From Zhengitettix transpicula (lineage: Eukaryota > Arthropoda > Insecta > Orthoptera > Tetrigidae), in the NCBI GenBank assembly GCA_037074705.1, contig CM073595.1:54865639-54929638 (forward strand): a stretch of 64,000 nucleotides of DNA, in the 5' to 3' direction. A model generated the notes under the pieces. That model was not told where the DNA came from, ran no database searches, and worked only from the letters and a program-made list of their open reading frames with translations. The translations under genes and the position numbers were made by a program. Positions 52,021 to 64,000 of the stretch are shown one piece after another. Within the stretch, counting starts at the first letter, position 1, and the number at the start of each line of letters is the position of its first letter.

Positions 52021-55000
52021 TAGTATATTGATAATAAAAATTTAAACCTTATTTCAATTTAAATAATTTAATTTTTAACAGGAGCTCTCAACTTCTGAGA
52101 AACGTATTCATCTCTCTAGAAAACCTGATGTCAGTTGGTATACAGTTGATTCACATACATAATGATTACAAGCAAGTAAGGCAATAAAAGAAGTTTCATG
52201 CGGGTAAAATAACTCGTCTATTTCAAATTCGCATTCCCATGTCAGCAACACCGGCGCTGGTTTGACAGTTAACATCAACCGGAAGCTTATAAATATGATA
52301 TTAATTATATAACGGCAAAATAGGCGCTACGACTAAAATTTCGCAATACAATGTTGTTTTTATTACTAATGCTCAAAACTAAATAACACTGGTATATGTA
52401 TTATATTTTATTTAATACAATGTAGTTTGGATAATGACCGTAATAAATATTTATTAACATTAAGAATTATTTCTCGCATCCCAATATTCTCCCCTCCGAT
52501 ATATTTACAGCGATCACTCCACTACAAAAGAGAAATTTTATACTATGTCCCAAATTCAATTGACTCTTTACTTACACAATATAATTTTACGTAATTTTCG
52601 TTGACCTAAAATATGGAATAAATTATGATTTATTACAGTATTTAAAGAAAGCGACATTAAATGGTTTACCTGAAATTGAGGGTCGGTATTTCCAAGTGGG
52701 ACAGATCCTCAAATATCCGGAGGGGTTACACTCCTTTCTCCGGAGAGATGTGCTCTGCGTGTGTGGTATTCAAACTACAAGTTGACCAGCCGTTTCAGAG
52801 CAAAAAATCTACATCCAACATAGCCACTAACTCTCACTCTATCTCTCTTCCTCGAAGAAACTTCACAACGAAGAGAAAAAAAAGTCCATTATTTATCACA
52901 AGTTTTCTCCTGGGTGCCTGGTAAATTATCGGCGGGAGCCTTCGAGAATTAGGGCGGTAATTTGAACAACTACATCGACGGAGGGGGTTTGGTGGAGTTA
53001 CAAAGCGACGGTGAAGGTGTGAGAACGACCACAGAGGAACCGAGGAAATTGTGTTAGAGACACAAAGGAGTTAACGCTTATAATCTGCGGGAGAAAGTGT
53101 TTCATGATGATTAGTGAGAGTTAGAAGTTTTCGTGGGAGCAAATTGTAAAATGGTGAGGGAATTTTATTTGGAATTAAAATGTAAATTGCATCCATGCTA
53201 ATTTGTACCTTCGAAGAAATTTCGCTAGGTCTGTTCCTGCATTTTACCACCGTCAGGTCACCAAATTCTAGGAAATTACCTGCAGGTCGCCAAGAAAACG
53301 TAAACATTGATAAACTTTGTATTAAATTCGAAACACAGAAAGTCGAACCCAAAAATTCCTATTTGAAGAGTTCCCTTAGATATTAGCAAAGAGTATTATT
53401 CTTTTAAAGAAATTTATTTTATTATCTGAAATAGCATATTGTTTTTATTATTATTACATCATCCTGTAGGTAGAAATCGACTACATGTATTACGTTCCCC
53501 GTTCTGGCGGCCTAATATCGAACGTTACGCCCCAACATTCGGATAATCATGAAGCCATTTCCTGGGAAACATTTATCGAAGAGGGTGTGAAAAAAGTGGG
53601 TATTTGTCGGGAATAGGGCGAGATGGACCAGTCGGTAAACTGAAGCAAAGGGCAGCAGCTCGTTTGGATAGCCCACCACAGTGAAATAGTCTTGGCCAAG
53701 ATTGTTTGCATGCCTGGAGAGTTGAGCTGAAGCCTTGCTTTGACTGTCACCAGCGATGCCCGGGGCTTGTCGTAGTTATGACGTGTTCCTCCCAACTTTC
53801 GGCGGGCAACGCCTTTCACAAAGACTGACCTTTCTTCTGAGCGACAGCCAACAGATGTGACACATTGCTCCAAGATTCCCCATCATCGTTACGTCTATTT
53901 GTTCTTTTCTACGCACACCCCACAGAAAACCAAATATTCTGAAGGCCTTATTACCCGTCGAAAGTTTTCTTAAAGCTTTGCCTGCTTATCCGACTACGGA
54001 AAATAATTTTATTTCATGATGATGTGACGGAGATTTTCGAATTTCGCACATTATCAGCAATAAATACTTAGAGCTACTAAACATGATTGTAAAAAATGAA
54101 ACAGAAGCGTTCGTTAACTACTGGAAGATTAAATCATAAAAACAACAAGCACCATAAAAAAAATGTTGAAGTGAGATAACGTTCGTATATATATTTTCTC
54201 TACGGTCGATACGCGTTTTTATCCGATTTTTAAACACGCGAGAGAACTAACATTTATAATTTTTCTGTTTCTGCCTCGGCTGTTTTTTCTTATAATTCCT
54301 CCTACAAATAAAAAAACTTGGGTCTGCAGTAACATAATACGGAATTAAATATCTGCCAATTTCGGTTGCTTACAGAAGAGTTTCGAATTTTCGTAGTAGA
54401 AAATGACTCCAAAAGAATATCCATAACAACAAATTTTAGAGGAAAATATCAGTACTTCTAACATTGCCTTTAAATAACTTTTTTATATTTCACTTATTTT
54501 TTAAAAATCATAATTTTACTTTTGGAATAGTTTTTTTTTTCATATTTTTTATTACATGCTGTGAATTATATCCTTTACATGTTTTTTCGTTAACACTGCA
54601 ACGATTTCAAGTACATTAAAAATATGTACCTATTATGGTAATACTTAGAAATTATAATTCTCTTCACCGCCGCGTTACATCATAACTGACTTTTTCGCGG
54701 ATTGCGGAGTTTTCGCACGGGACAGCTGCTATAAATTATTTTAGCCACCAGAATACTAGTACACTCATTCTACATTAGCGTAGTGAGTGATAGGTTCAGA
54801 ACACACCAGTCACAGCAGCCCAGACAGGGGTGGAACTAATTAGTTCGACAGCCACCATTGCGTTTGCAACTGAATGATCGGTAAAATTGAGACGAAGGTA
54901 GAACGGGAATGGTTTGCATTTTTTAGGGTAAAAGCTTCTTTGGGAAAAATGGCTCAATGCGGGTGCAGTGTGTTTTTATTATTGGTTTTTAAAATTAAAA

Positions 55001-56643
55001 TAGAAAATTTGTTATTATTCATTATAAAAATTATAGAAAGCCAATTAATTGTGTTTATGGGTATTAAATATGGTCATTATCTGAAAATTTATGGGACAAA
55101 TAAAAAATTATTATCTATAATTTTACATTTAAAATTATTGTAATTATAGTAATTATTGATTTAAAAATTAATTATGGAATCCTAAGAAGATGAATATGGG
55201 AACGCCAAAATCATTCCGCGTAAAAAAATTGAAACTAAAATTAAACTAATAGTTTTTCAATTAATTTTTAATATAATTAAAAATTAATTAATTATTTAAT
55301 TTCGAAAATTACTAATTAAGTACCACATTATTAATTTAATGTAGTGAAAATTTTATATATTATCAATTATTTAAATATTTAAAATCATTCCTTCATTCCT
55401 CTCGGTTGGAGAGAAATAAAGAGACCACCTAAGGAAGACCAGGCAGGGTTGTGCAGATGCATGTAAAATGGAGGAGCAACTCCTATAGGGGTGGAGTTTA
55501 GCCTCGTGAGTGAGACGCGAATTTGAAATCGCTGCATATGTGTTTTATTATGTTATCATCCATCTTCTCCAAGTTTTTTGTTGCGTTAATTATATAATCA
55601 AAAGAAATAATTCTTTTTATTATCACTTATTTATTAATTCTAATAATAATTTGTTGAGTAATTAATGTCCGGTTGGTATTAGAAAAAGTTTTTCCACTTA
55701 ATAACGAATTATTAAACAGCTGGTTCACTCCATGGAAATATTATTAAATTGTTTATGTACGCTGTGTGATTATTTTTCTCTTATTAATTTTATAATTATG
55801 CCAGCAAAACTTATTTGCAAATATGAAATTTTTCAGTGGTATCTATTAATTTAAATTCCATTCCAGACTAACTAATAAAGTATATGAATAATTATAATTA
55901 TGATAGAGATTAATCACAGAGCGTACATGAACAAATAATTAATATTATCGTGGCATTATTCAGCCTCAAAATCACGGTATACGAAGAGGGACCCTTATGT
56001 CGATAACCGTTAAATACTACTTGGAAAATATAATTAATAAATTTGTTCATAGGGCATAAATAAATTACACTAAAGAGGAATTTTTCTTATGAGAATATTT
56101 TATTTTATTCCTAATTGAACACGCAACACGCAAGGGATAACAGGCGTTATGTTGCAAAGATGGGACTTTTCAGTAGTAGGTCGCCACGCCATCTCTCGGA
56201 TTTTGCTCAAACCGAGGTCTTTATAGCTCGAGACATCAGGGGAGCAGACGGGCTAAACAGATCGCCAACTTCTCCGCTACGTCACAACTGCCCCTTTGCC
56301 CAGCTCGCGGAATAGTAAGAGGCGTTGCCGAGAACTGCGCAAAATGGCGTAGTTGTTCTCTGTATTCCTCAGTGCTTTTTCCTTTCAATATTATTTATAT
56401 ATACTTAAGAGGAATATTATTTAGTACAATAGAGTCACACTTATATTTTTTCAAGGTTTAAAGGTTCAAGACAATTAATTGTTTTTATCTTACAATCAAT
56501 CAATTTTTATGTACTGAAATATCTTAGTAGATAATTTCGCTGTTTTGGGGTATATAAATACTTGACTGTAATAAAATAATTTAATAAACACACTGCAGTT
56601 TCATTTATATAGAAAGAATTAAAAAATTTGGCTGTTGAGCGTA

Positions 56644-56645
<2 letters not shown>

Positions 56646-56674
<29 letters not shown>
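56646..56674. repeat. (ATT)n microsatellite
   Basis: About nine ATT units. Confidence 0.9.
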
Positions 56675-56676
<2 letters not shown>

Positions 56677-56739
56677 AATAACGTGAAAACAACAGAGATT
56701 CGAGACAAATCGGGGTTACAGATGTTACTGAATTTATAT

Positions 56740-58990
56740 ATATCAACCTGGCTAGCGCGCGGAGGTGGGTGGGGTGGAAAGGCTGGTTGGACGTGGGCGG
56801 GCGTGGAAATGTTAAAAAATTTTATCCTGTCGATATTTCCGTCGAATAAATATTTTGCGGGGTCATTGAGGCTCATAATATTTCTAAATATATTCTGTGT
56901 ATAATTTCAACCCCTATGGGCATGGGAGGGGAGCACGCTTAGAGGTTGGGTCTGGTGAATCGTTACATGAAAATAACGCGAATAGACCGATACTGTAATA
57001 AATGAAGTCTGAATTTTTTTTATAATTGGTATATTAAATATTTAAACGTTAATCTTTTTAATTCATTTGAATTTATACTTTAATTGTGAAACATCTGTTC
57101 CTCACGGAACGATGGGTTCAAAATCCGTTTCCTTATTTGAAATAAAGTTTTTCAAGTTAAGTTAGTTGGTCAATGATGAGTTTTATTGCGTAATAGTTAG
57201 TTTCAGAGGGATGTGTCTCTCCAAAAAATGAAAAGAAAAACATATTTTCATGTAATTTGTCTCTTATTCGTTCCAGATTATGTTTACGCCGTTCCTTTCG
57301 TATTGTCACTGATGGGTTCGTATTCCCAAAGCCGACGCTGCATTTTACGAAACCAAAATCAATAATACCACCAGCACGTTTAAATTATTGCGTTCTTCTA
57401 CCTAATGAACAAAAACATAATCACAAAATTTAATTTTCAAACCTGGAAACAGAAAAATTCTATCATTACACATATTCTTCATGCCTTCATTTTTTTTTAC
57501 TACCTTTCTATTTCTTCTCATTAATAAGTGACAAGAAGATCACCTGTAGCTAGTTCTTGAAGTTTGAATGTGGCGTTCTCATTCGACTGAACGCGTTTTA
57601 CAAATCACGTGTCTGAAGGTGTCACCGGGCTAGACCAGAAAAGTTGCCAAAGAATAAAACATTGCTTGTTTCTTCGTGCAGCAGGGCGAAAGCCACGGAA
57701 ACGTTCCGTACTACTTGTATGGGATTTGGACGACACAATCTAATATTAAGCTAGCTGCAGCAGTACAGCGGGCAATGAACGAGATTGCACCGGTGGGAAC
57801 ACACTGTGTATGGATTAAGGGCGCAATATTAGTGTACACATTAACCGAAATTACCTACAGCTTACCAGCACTTCCATGTTCAAATTTCTAGGTTGTGATC
57901 GTAGATGTCCGGGAAACGAGTTTTGCCAGCTTAAACGGGAAACTGGCAATTGTCTTACAGGAATGGTTAAATTTTTGAAACCAAAAGCGAACTTATCGTT
58001 TTGAAGAAACTTTCATACGAGGGAGGAGAGTATACGAAAACAAACAACATTATGGATCTGTCATGATATTAGTATTCGAAACGAGTGTTCATCCGGTGGC
58101 TCGAATACATTTATTTCAATCATGATGTTTTCTTCTCTGAATACTTGAAGACACACACACAAAAATATATATATCTCTTGTTACTCCCTACTAGAAACGT
58201 GTAAAGGGACTTAAAGGAATATTTTCTGGCAACTCGATCAAAATTGATTAAAGACGATTTATGACAGTCAACTTATTGGATTATTAAGAGCACATTCGGA
58301 AGGATAAATGTCAATAAATTTGTAAGGGAGGTTACACTCTGAAATTTCTGGTGAAATTGCTATTAATCAATTAATCAATTATATATAATATAAAAAAATG
58401 TATGTTTGTATGTATTTACGTTAATTTATATACAAATTTAAACGCGTGAACAGATTGCAACAAACATTGGTACACATATTCTTCAAAACACAAGAAACGA
58501 TACTGTTGGAGTGAGACACGCCTATCATCCCCATGAGCGGGGATGGAAATTTTCAAACAAGCTAAAACGGCCGATATTTGAGTCGGACAAATATTTTTAG
58601 AGGTCAAAGAAATTGATAGTGTTTTTACCGATGTTTTCTGTGTATAATTTCATCCCCTTACAACATGGGAATGGAGTACCCTTAGCAGTGCGGGTGGAGG
58701 GGAGTTGGAAGAAAGAACGTGAATATAGCCGAGATTGGAGTCAAATCCAGGGTTATGGATGTCGCCGAGTTTAATTATGACATTCAACTTGCCATTTAAC
58801 CCCCAGAGGCGGAGTTGGACGGAGTTGTAATTTTTGAAACATGCAAACACGGTCGATATTTCCGTTGAATAAATATTTTTGGCGTTAATTATTTTGATAT
58901 TATTTTTTACGATGTTATTTGTGTATAAATTCAATTTCTTATGGCACGGGGGGGACTACGCTTAGGGGTGGGTATGGAGGGACGTTTCAA
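56740..58990. repeat. Diverged G-rich repeat family, at least three copies
   Basis: Copies near 56750-56960, 58530-58725 and 58790-58985 share the order: g-rich segment, (a)cggtcgatatttccgt, gaataaatattt, tgtgtataatttcaacccc, then atgggaggggag. The same theme in reverse orientation, as C-runs next to gttg and caacccc, appears around 38750-39030 and near 37740-37830 and 39560-39630. Nothing in between looks coding. Probably an old mobile or satellite-like family; borders approximate. Confidence 0.5.
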
Positions 58991-60689
58991 ATAATTAAAT
59001 CAAAAGCAAGTCAAAGCTGATGTAAAAGAGAATTAGCAACTTTAATTATTTCTTAAAACAGTCTCATATGGTAGATTAACACCAGATGGCACGGTCAAAT
59101 AAAAAAAAATTCAGTGTTAAAGTGAGGTGCGTGACGTTATTGGATATCACCAAAAGTAAAAAAATGGAGAATATAAGCAATGGAAGGATGAAGGAAACCA
59201 AAAATGTCCAGGCGAACGATGTAGGACTTTAAAAGCAGACATGAGATAAATAGTTATGAGTGACTATAAAGTGAGCCGTTGGCTGTAAATTCAGAATGAA
59301 ACTTTACAGTTAGACGAATGGAAGGAGTTATTATAGCTGTGGACTCGTCATAGGTCACCTTTAATGCTAGCCATATGAAGCGACCACGCAGCTCTATTCT
59401 ACCTACAAGATCGAAGAATTCACTCTGCTGGAAAAACATCAATCCAGAAGACGCTTCAAAAGTAACCCAAAGAAAAGTAAATAAAATACTGTTTATTGTT
59501 CACCCTGATCACCGAAGCTGAATCCACAATCCCATGTGAAAAATAGTTTTTTTTAAAAAAAAATCTGAACAAAGAAATTAAATGTGTATAGTAAAAGTTT
59601 CTATAATTTTATTATTATTGAGATCGATAAATTATTAAAAGTCCGAATTAACGTTAAGTAAGAGACCTGGAGTTAACAGCTCACGAGCAGACAATAAGGA
59701 AGAAGTTTAGATATTCTGAGAACCTTGTAGATAATTCTTGATTTTAAACTAACTCTTTCCCGCCAATTTTAAATAACGTAAACGTAAAAAACGAAGTTTC
59801 CAACTATTACGAGGCCCAACAATTCTTATTTATTTGTAAATATTAAATAAAATCATATATTGTGAATATTAAATTATAAATCATTGTTAAATTGCTTTTA
59901 AAAATATTTATTTACGTATCTAAGAACCTTTGAATTTAAATAATTTTGGAAACATAATACAAAATATATTTCAAAGTCCTCATACTTTACTTCAAAATAT
60001 CGAAACTCCACATTGAAATTTTCTCGTCCTTCACGTGCGTTCGAGCCGTTTTGAAATTTTTTTCAACCACTGCTAAACACCGTGACACGGTAAAAAAACT
60101 GTAACAGTATTGTGCTGTAAGTCACATACGGATTTGACCACTTGATAAGCTTTTATATCACAAAAAAGTGATATGGAACGAGAAGCAAACGGACAGTGCC
60201 GCAGCAATGTTAAAATTCTATACTCGGCGTTTGCTATCTGGTTCGAAGTGAGGGAACCAAGTTGGAGTGCAAACTGAAGTGATAACGCTGTAACATGCCA
60301 CAAGCAAAGACGGTTGGAATGTAAATACAGTTTGACTTACGTTCTTATTTCTGTTAGGAAAAATTTTATAATCACAAATAAGTTTGACTCACATTTTGAA
60401 ATGAGCATTTAAAGTTTATAAGCGTGGTAAAATATCCCTAAATAAACAATAATTTTTTCAATACATTGTAGTTTGCTCCTTAAACTGTGCAGTTTTCTCC
60501 AACCCACTCTTCTTTCTTTTGTAACACTCCGGCAGTAAATGCACAGAATCGAGTGCGAGTCGATATCATCCATAGCGTCAAGGAAAGTGACTTCGTTAAT
60601 CGCCACTGAAGGTGAGCTGATGGTTAAACCATGGGCAGTTATACATATTCAAGAGTAAATTGTGAAATGCTACATTTTTATGGATAGAT

Positions 60690-60790
60690 GACGTGCCTTG
60701 TGGTTTGCGTGCAGGTTATGCCACGCCCCTGTGCCCGGGTTCGATCCCAACCTTGTGTTACGACTATTTATGGAAAAAAATATTTTAACA
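60690..60790 (+). repeat. tRNA-derived SINE-like head
   Basis: Contains gtgcccgggttcgatcccaa at 60731-60750, matching the pol III B box, with a weak A-box-like segment about 35 bp upstream (ccttgtggtttgcgtgcagg). An A-rich run follows at 60773-60781. The body may continue to about 60900. The left half does not fold as a tRNA. Confidence 0.45.
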
Positions 60791-61369
60791 TCTTCTCGGC
60801 AATGTAATGAATATTGTACGTGCCTCTGTAAGGTATCTGGAAACGAATACCAAATTTAGCGCCAAAGTTGGTGGCCGAAAGAACCCTATATTATATAAGA
60901 GTCTTAAGACGCTGGACGGCATATTTTGTTGATATCACCGTACAGCGAGGTTTTCTTCTTCCATAACGAACATGCAACGTCTAAAAAAATGCAAAAATAT
61001 ATGTCAGTTATTTAAACGATTTTGAGCGGTTCTATATCTCTTTTCTATATTCTTTTCAAATTTGAAGTTATTTTCATGCGGTGTTTAGTTTTAATTGATG
61101 CTGGATCCTACGATCATGCCATATGATTCATGAATATTAGTAATCTCGATCAAAATTTACAGTCCATAGACTATGAAAGCTTATTAATGACAGCAAATTG
61201 GCAATTAATCTACAGGGTTTTGGGTAGCTTACTTAACATTTACGAGACCGTTGATGCCAACGCGTTTACCATATTGTGTAATGTTCCAACAATTGCATGA
61301 AAAATTCGTTCTGGCACGGTTCAGAAAACGTTTGTTTTGTGTTACTACATGTTTTGTATATTTCAACAG

Positions 61370-61598
61370 CTGAAACTAGGTGCGACAGTGCTCAATCTGT
61401 CTACACACGCGCATTTCTTGGAAACTAGTTTAAAGCACGTCATCACTACGATGGTCTGCAAGGCCCCGGATCCGAGTTCTATCGATTATGTCTGCGACAT
61501 GACGGGTAGACCACTGAACACTTCTTTCCAGCCAGTCTTGAATATTGAGCAGCTGCCACACCCAGTTGAGGCAGTATTGGACGTGATCGCACAGTTCA
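61370..61598 (+). other. Unidentified exon-like open segment inside the Shal intron
   Basis: An acceptor-like site (tttgtatatttcaacag) is followed by 229 bp with no stop in one frame, then a donor-like gtatgt at 61599. The predicted residues start LKLGATVLNLSTHAHFLETS and end with PHPVEAVLDVIAQF. The composition looks like a globular protein rather than AT-driven chance ORF. GC is close to half here, well above the flanks. It is not any part of Shal that I know, and 229 bp (remainder 1 when divided by 3) would shift the Shal frame if spliced between the two phase 0 exons. Options are an exon of a nested gene, a relic of a gene or transposon captured in the intron, or chance. A further open frame on the same strand at 61668-61859 may belong to the same relic. 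I do not recognise the family. Confidence 0.4.
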
Positions 61599-62514
61599 GT
61601 ATGTCTTCACTCGTGCTATTAATAATTCAACTAGGTTATTGAGCCATTAATTGACCCAGACTTAACTATGGTACGTGCCAAAGAGATATACGCATCAAGG
61701 TCACTGAGGAATTGGATTGTCCCCACCAACTGTCCTTCCTTCAGTTTTATCCATACTTCACTTTCTCTTGTATTATGTTACCAAAATAAAAATAAAATCA
61801 CACAGGAAGTTCCTCAGCTAGTACAGTCGGCGAAATCAGTTCGGATTCAGATTTTATAGAATCTACCAAAAACAAAATCTTTTGTTAATAGAAATCAAAA
61901 CAGAAATGTTCCATGAAAACGTTGTAAACTTTTTCAAACATTAATATTTTTCTCTTCAATACTGCACCTAGTTTAATTCTGGAGAATATTTTAAGAAAAT
62001 AAGGCATTGACTTTCACAGACTTTAGTTGTAGTGGCGGCTGGCGCATATCTGCCCATGTGCTACAGCATATAAATTAATTTAGGAATAATTAATTTTTTT
62101 TATATTTAAGAACCTTCATAATAATTGTATTTTAACAATGCGAATTTCTGATTCGATATCGGAGACTTGTGGCGCACGCTCTCCCGCTAAAGCAGCCAAC
62201 TGGCCATCTATGTGCTAGAAGCGGCTGAGCACAGGACCTCTCTCTGTAATGACAAATGAACATTCTCTTCCCCCCCCCTCCTCCTCTGAGCCACCTTTTA
62301 AGCTAAAAAAAACTGCCGTTTCCTGGTGCTACCGAGAAAACAGCACATAGATAATAAAAAAAACAGAGCCCTGCCGCGCAATGTCACAACCGGCCGCATC
62401 TGGCAGCACAAGCAGCGAAATCAAAATAGATTTAAACAATTCAGTAATTAAAAATTATTATTTTAAAGAATCACAATCAAATTTTATTTGAAATAAAAAT
62501 AACATTTAATCCTT

Positions 62515-62970
62515 TAGTGTTGCATATATGCAACATAACATTTTGTATCACCCCGGAGGCGTCTGTTGATTTATAAGAGAGCTAATTTGTGATGCAGATA
62601 TGAAGCAACATGCCCTTAAGGAAATGTGAAATTTTTGGCATCCGTGGATATGTTAAAATGATGCCTTTCCTAGCTTTCTGTGAGTCAACCTCTTAAGTCA
62701 GATTTTTCTATTCGCCGGTCAACTTCAGAATATATTATTTTTTGTGGTTTCTTATGTTTTTTTGAAGAAAGATAATTTGAGCGTCATTCTCAGGGTATTA
62801 TAATTGCATAATAATAATAATAATAATTATCCAGTTAATGACAATTTTTGATAAATCAGACCTAATTATATTTATGTTAGTATGTGGAAATTGACTTTGA
62901 TATTTTTTGGTTATTTTTTCCGTATTGTATTCACAAAAATACATCTTAAAAAATTTAGTTTAAAATAATA
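62515..62970. repeat. Dispersed repeat, copy 2
   Basis: Same block order as 14383-15050. Here the start contains the perfect palindrome gttgcatatatgcaac at 62519-62534. The copy is about 200 bp shorter than copy 1 and has its own (ATA)n tract at 62809-62827. Family unknown. Confidence 0.7.
62809..62827. repeat. (ATA)n microsatellite
   Basis: About six ATA units inside the second dispersed repeat copy. Confidence 0.85.
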
Positions 62971-63510
62971 AAAAAAATCATATACGAAAGTGTTAAGGGG
63001 TATCAGAGTGCGAAAATTTATCGCAGGACCATGCATGCAATAATGCAATCATGCGTGGCTTGTTTCAAAAATTAACTTTATTTAAAATCTGCACGAAAGA
63101 CACTTTCGTGTTACAAATGCGGGACAATTTGGTGCTGAATTATTCCGCTTTTAAAAATTAAACACTATTGAAAAATATGTAGAATAAGAACTGTAGCATG
63201 TGTCGGGTCGGAGTATTGGTAACATCGCTGTTGTAGTATTATTATTTTACTTAGTTATTCTCGTAAAAAATGGTTTCTTGTGGAGATGTAGCACATAACA
63301 TCAAAAACTCACGAGCCGCCATTGGGTGGTTGTTTTGTGGTTACATCCAGTTTAAGTATTGATTATATTTTCCCTTATGGTAGGAATGAATGGGCCTGTA
63401 CCGTAGATCACGTAATGGCATGAAATCAGCGGTTTCATGGTGGCTGGACTTTTAATTTTCTCGTCTGCATTTTCAACTTGGTAGTGATGGCTATTCTTTG
63501 TGTGTTTCAG

Positions 63511-63663
63511 GACCGCGAGTTCGTGGAGATGGAGGTCCCCTACAACGGTCAGCCGAAGCGGCCAGGGTCCCCTTCGCCTTTGGCCAGCCCGGCTCACTCG
63601 GCAGCCAGCCATCCGGGTCTGCTCCACGCCTGCTGCGGACGTTGCTGCGGTCAACGTTACCAG
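63511..63663 (+). CDS. Shal: Shal/Kv4 voltage-gated K+ channel, following C-terminal exon (partial gene)
   Basis: Encodes 51 residues, beginning DREFVEMEVPYNGQPKRPGS and ending CCGRCCGQRYQ, the continuation of the insect Shal cytoplasmic tail. Acceptor is ttgtgtgtttcag and donor is gtacga; 153 bp, phase 0 on both sides, so it joins in frame after LEKTT of the preceding exon. The segment PKRPGSPSPLASPAHS has several serine-proline sites that could be targets of proline-directed kinases (inference; Kv4 tails are known kinase substrates). The CC-x-x-CC cluster near the end could bind metal or be lipidated, but nothing in the sequence proves it. The exon is GC-rich, so other frames on both strands also stay open by chance. 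The stop codon and the rest of the tail are not in this exon; they lie downstream of the window or, if the intron is retained, at 63790. Confidence 0.94.
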
Positions 63664-64000
63664 GTACGAGTCCCAACAACGCACCATAGACCACGCTTGC
63701 TTCTCCTTTTAGTTTTTTTTGCTGTTCTTTTAAATGGCACCAATAACTGCGTTTCTCCCGTAGCGTCTCCGACTGAGCACGTTCACCCATGATTTCGCGT
63801 CTGACCGTGCTACGAATAAGATACATTTATATTTTACAGCATAACGGACACATTTCAGGTTCTCAGTAAGATCTGGCGAACATAAGCGTCATGAACGAAG
63901 ATTGTGTGGCGCTCACATCGGCCGGACCTAAACTACAGTCGGTATACAAACATAAAAAGAACAGGTCAGGCTGGGCGTATGTTGATAGGAAGGAACGTAA
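63664..64000 (+). other. Start of the next Shal intron (partial)
   Basis: Begins with the donor gtacga directly after codon CAG of the second exon and runs off the window end. Reading through the donor stays open for 42 codons to a TGA at 63790-63792, with a hydrophobic leucine-rich run. I treat this as chance. No further exon, acceptor-plus-coding pair or polyadenylation signal is evident before 64000. Confidence 0.7.

Larger units (their letters stand above)
43446..63510 (+). other. Shal intron of 20,065 bp between the two C-terminal exons
   Basis: Bounded by gtaagt at 43446 and by tgtgtttcag ending at 63510, and joining two in-frame phase 0 exons. It contains tRNA-like repeat pieces, a LINE tail fragment, a G-rich dispersed repeat family, simple repeats and one exon-like open segment at 61370-61598, all listed separately. 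Stretches where I see only AT-rich unique DNA: 43530-44700, 46200-49230, 49260-50050, 50700-51100, 52030-52640, 53900-56640, 59000-60650, 60900-61330, 61870-62500 and 62980-63500. Confidence 0.85.

Noticed and set aside
63664..63792. 42-codon extension of the second Shal exon into the intron with a hydrophobic run
   Set aside because: A strong donor interrupts it and no polyadenylation signal follows in the window; probably chance.
63478..63826. Several overlapping open frames on both strands across the second Shal exon
   Set aside because: They are shadows of a GC-rich coding exon; only the + frame from 63511 matches Shal and has splice sites.
1..64000. CRISPR arrays, operons, ribosome binding sites, phage or plasmid modules
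   Set aside because: None present; the window is intronic animal DNA and such features are not expected.

Overview
The window is non-coding-rich, AT-rich DNA (estimated by eye at roughly two-thirds A+T) from an animal with large introns, almost certainly an insect. It has no bacterial-style gene packing, operons or Shine-Dalgarno spacing. Nearly all open frames are short chance ORFs with AT-driven composition. The only conserved protein-coding sequence I recognise is two internal exons on the + strand, 43257-43445 and 63511-63663. They encode consecutive parts of the cytoplasmic C-terminus of a Shal/Kv4 A-type voltage-gated potassium channel. Both exons are bounded by canonical AG/GT sites and are phase 0 at both ends. 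They are separated by an intron of 20,065 bp and preceded by at least 43 kb of intron. The T1 domain, S1-S6 and pore exons must lie upstream of the window, and the last C-terminal exon(s) downstream. Introns this long, the insect-type Shal sequence and tRNA-derived SINE-like repeats suggest a large-genome insect (for example a polyneopteran such as a cockroach, termite, stick insect or orthopteran). I cannot fix the species.

Layout: 1-43256 is a Shal intron holding simple repeats, a long inverted repeat (6533-6705), a three-unit ~0.4 kb tandem repeat (7817-9055), a 62-bp-arm foldback element (10870-11106), a small minisatellite (11586-11702), dispersed repeats, and two decayed Penelope-like retroelement fragments with a GIY-YIG-type reading on the - strand (22959-23157 and 27300-28060). 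Near its 3' end are a decayed LINE reverse-transcriptase fragment (39840-40140), a tRNA-derived SINE cluster (41143-41530) and the C-terminal end of a LINE reverse transcriptase (42175-42330, - strand). Exon 43257-43445 follows. The 43446-63510 intron holds another LINE C-terminal fragment (51853-52020, - strand), tRNA-like repeat pieces (44730-44945 and 60690-60790), a minisatellite-like repeat family (56740-58990), an unexplained exon-like open stretch with good splice signals (61370-61598), and a second copy of a dispersed repeat whose first copy is at 14383-15050. Exon 63511-63663 and the start of the next intron finish the window.

No convincing new biological system is visible. The items most worth a second look are the unidentified exon-like segment at 61370-61598, a possible intron-retention/early-polyadenylation isoform of Shal after 43445, the foldback elements, and the motif G-A-A-A-C-G-T recurring at element ends, which may be relics of Penelope-type hammerhead ribozymes.
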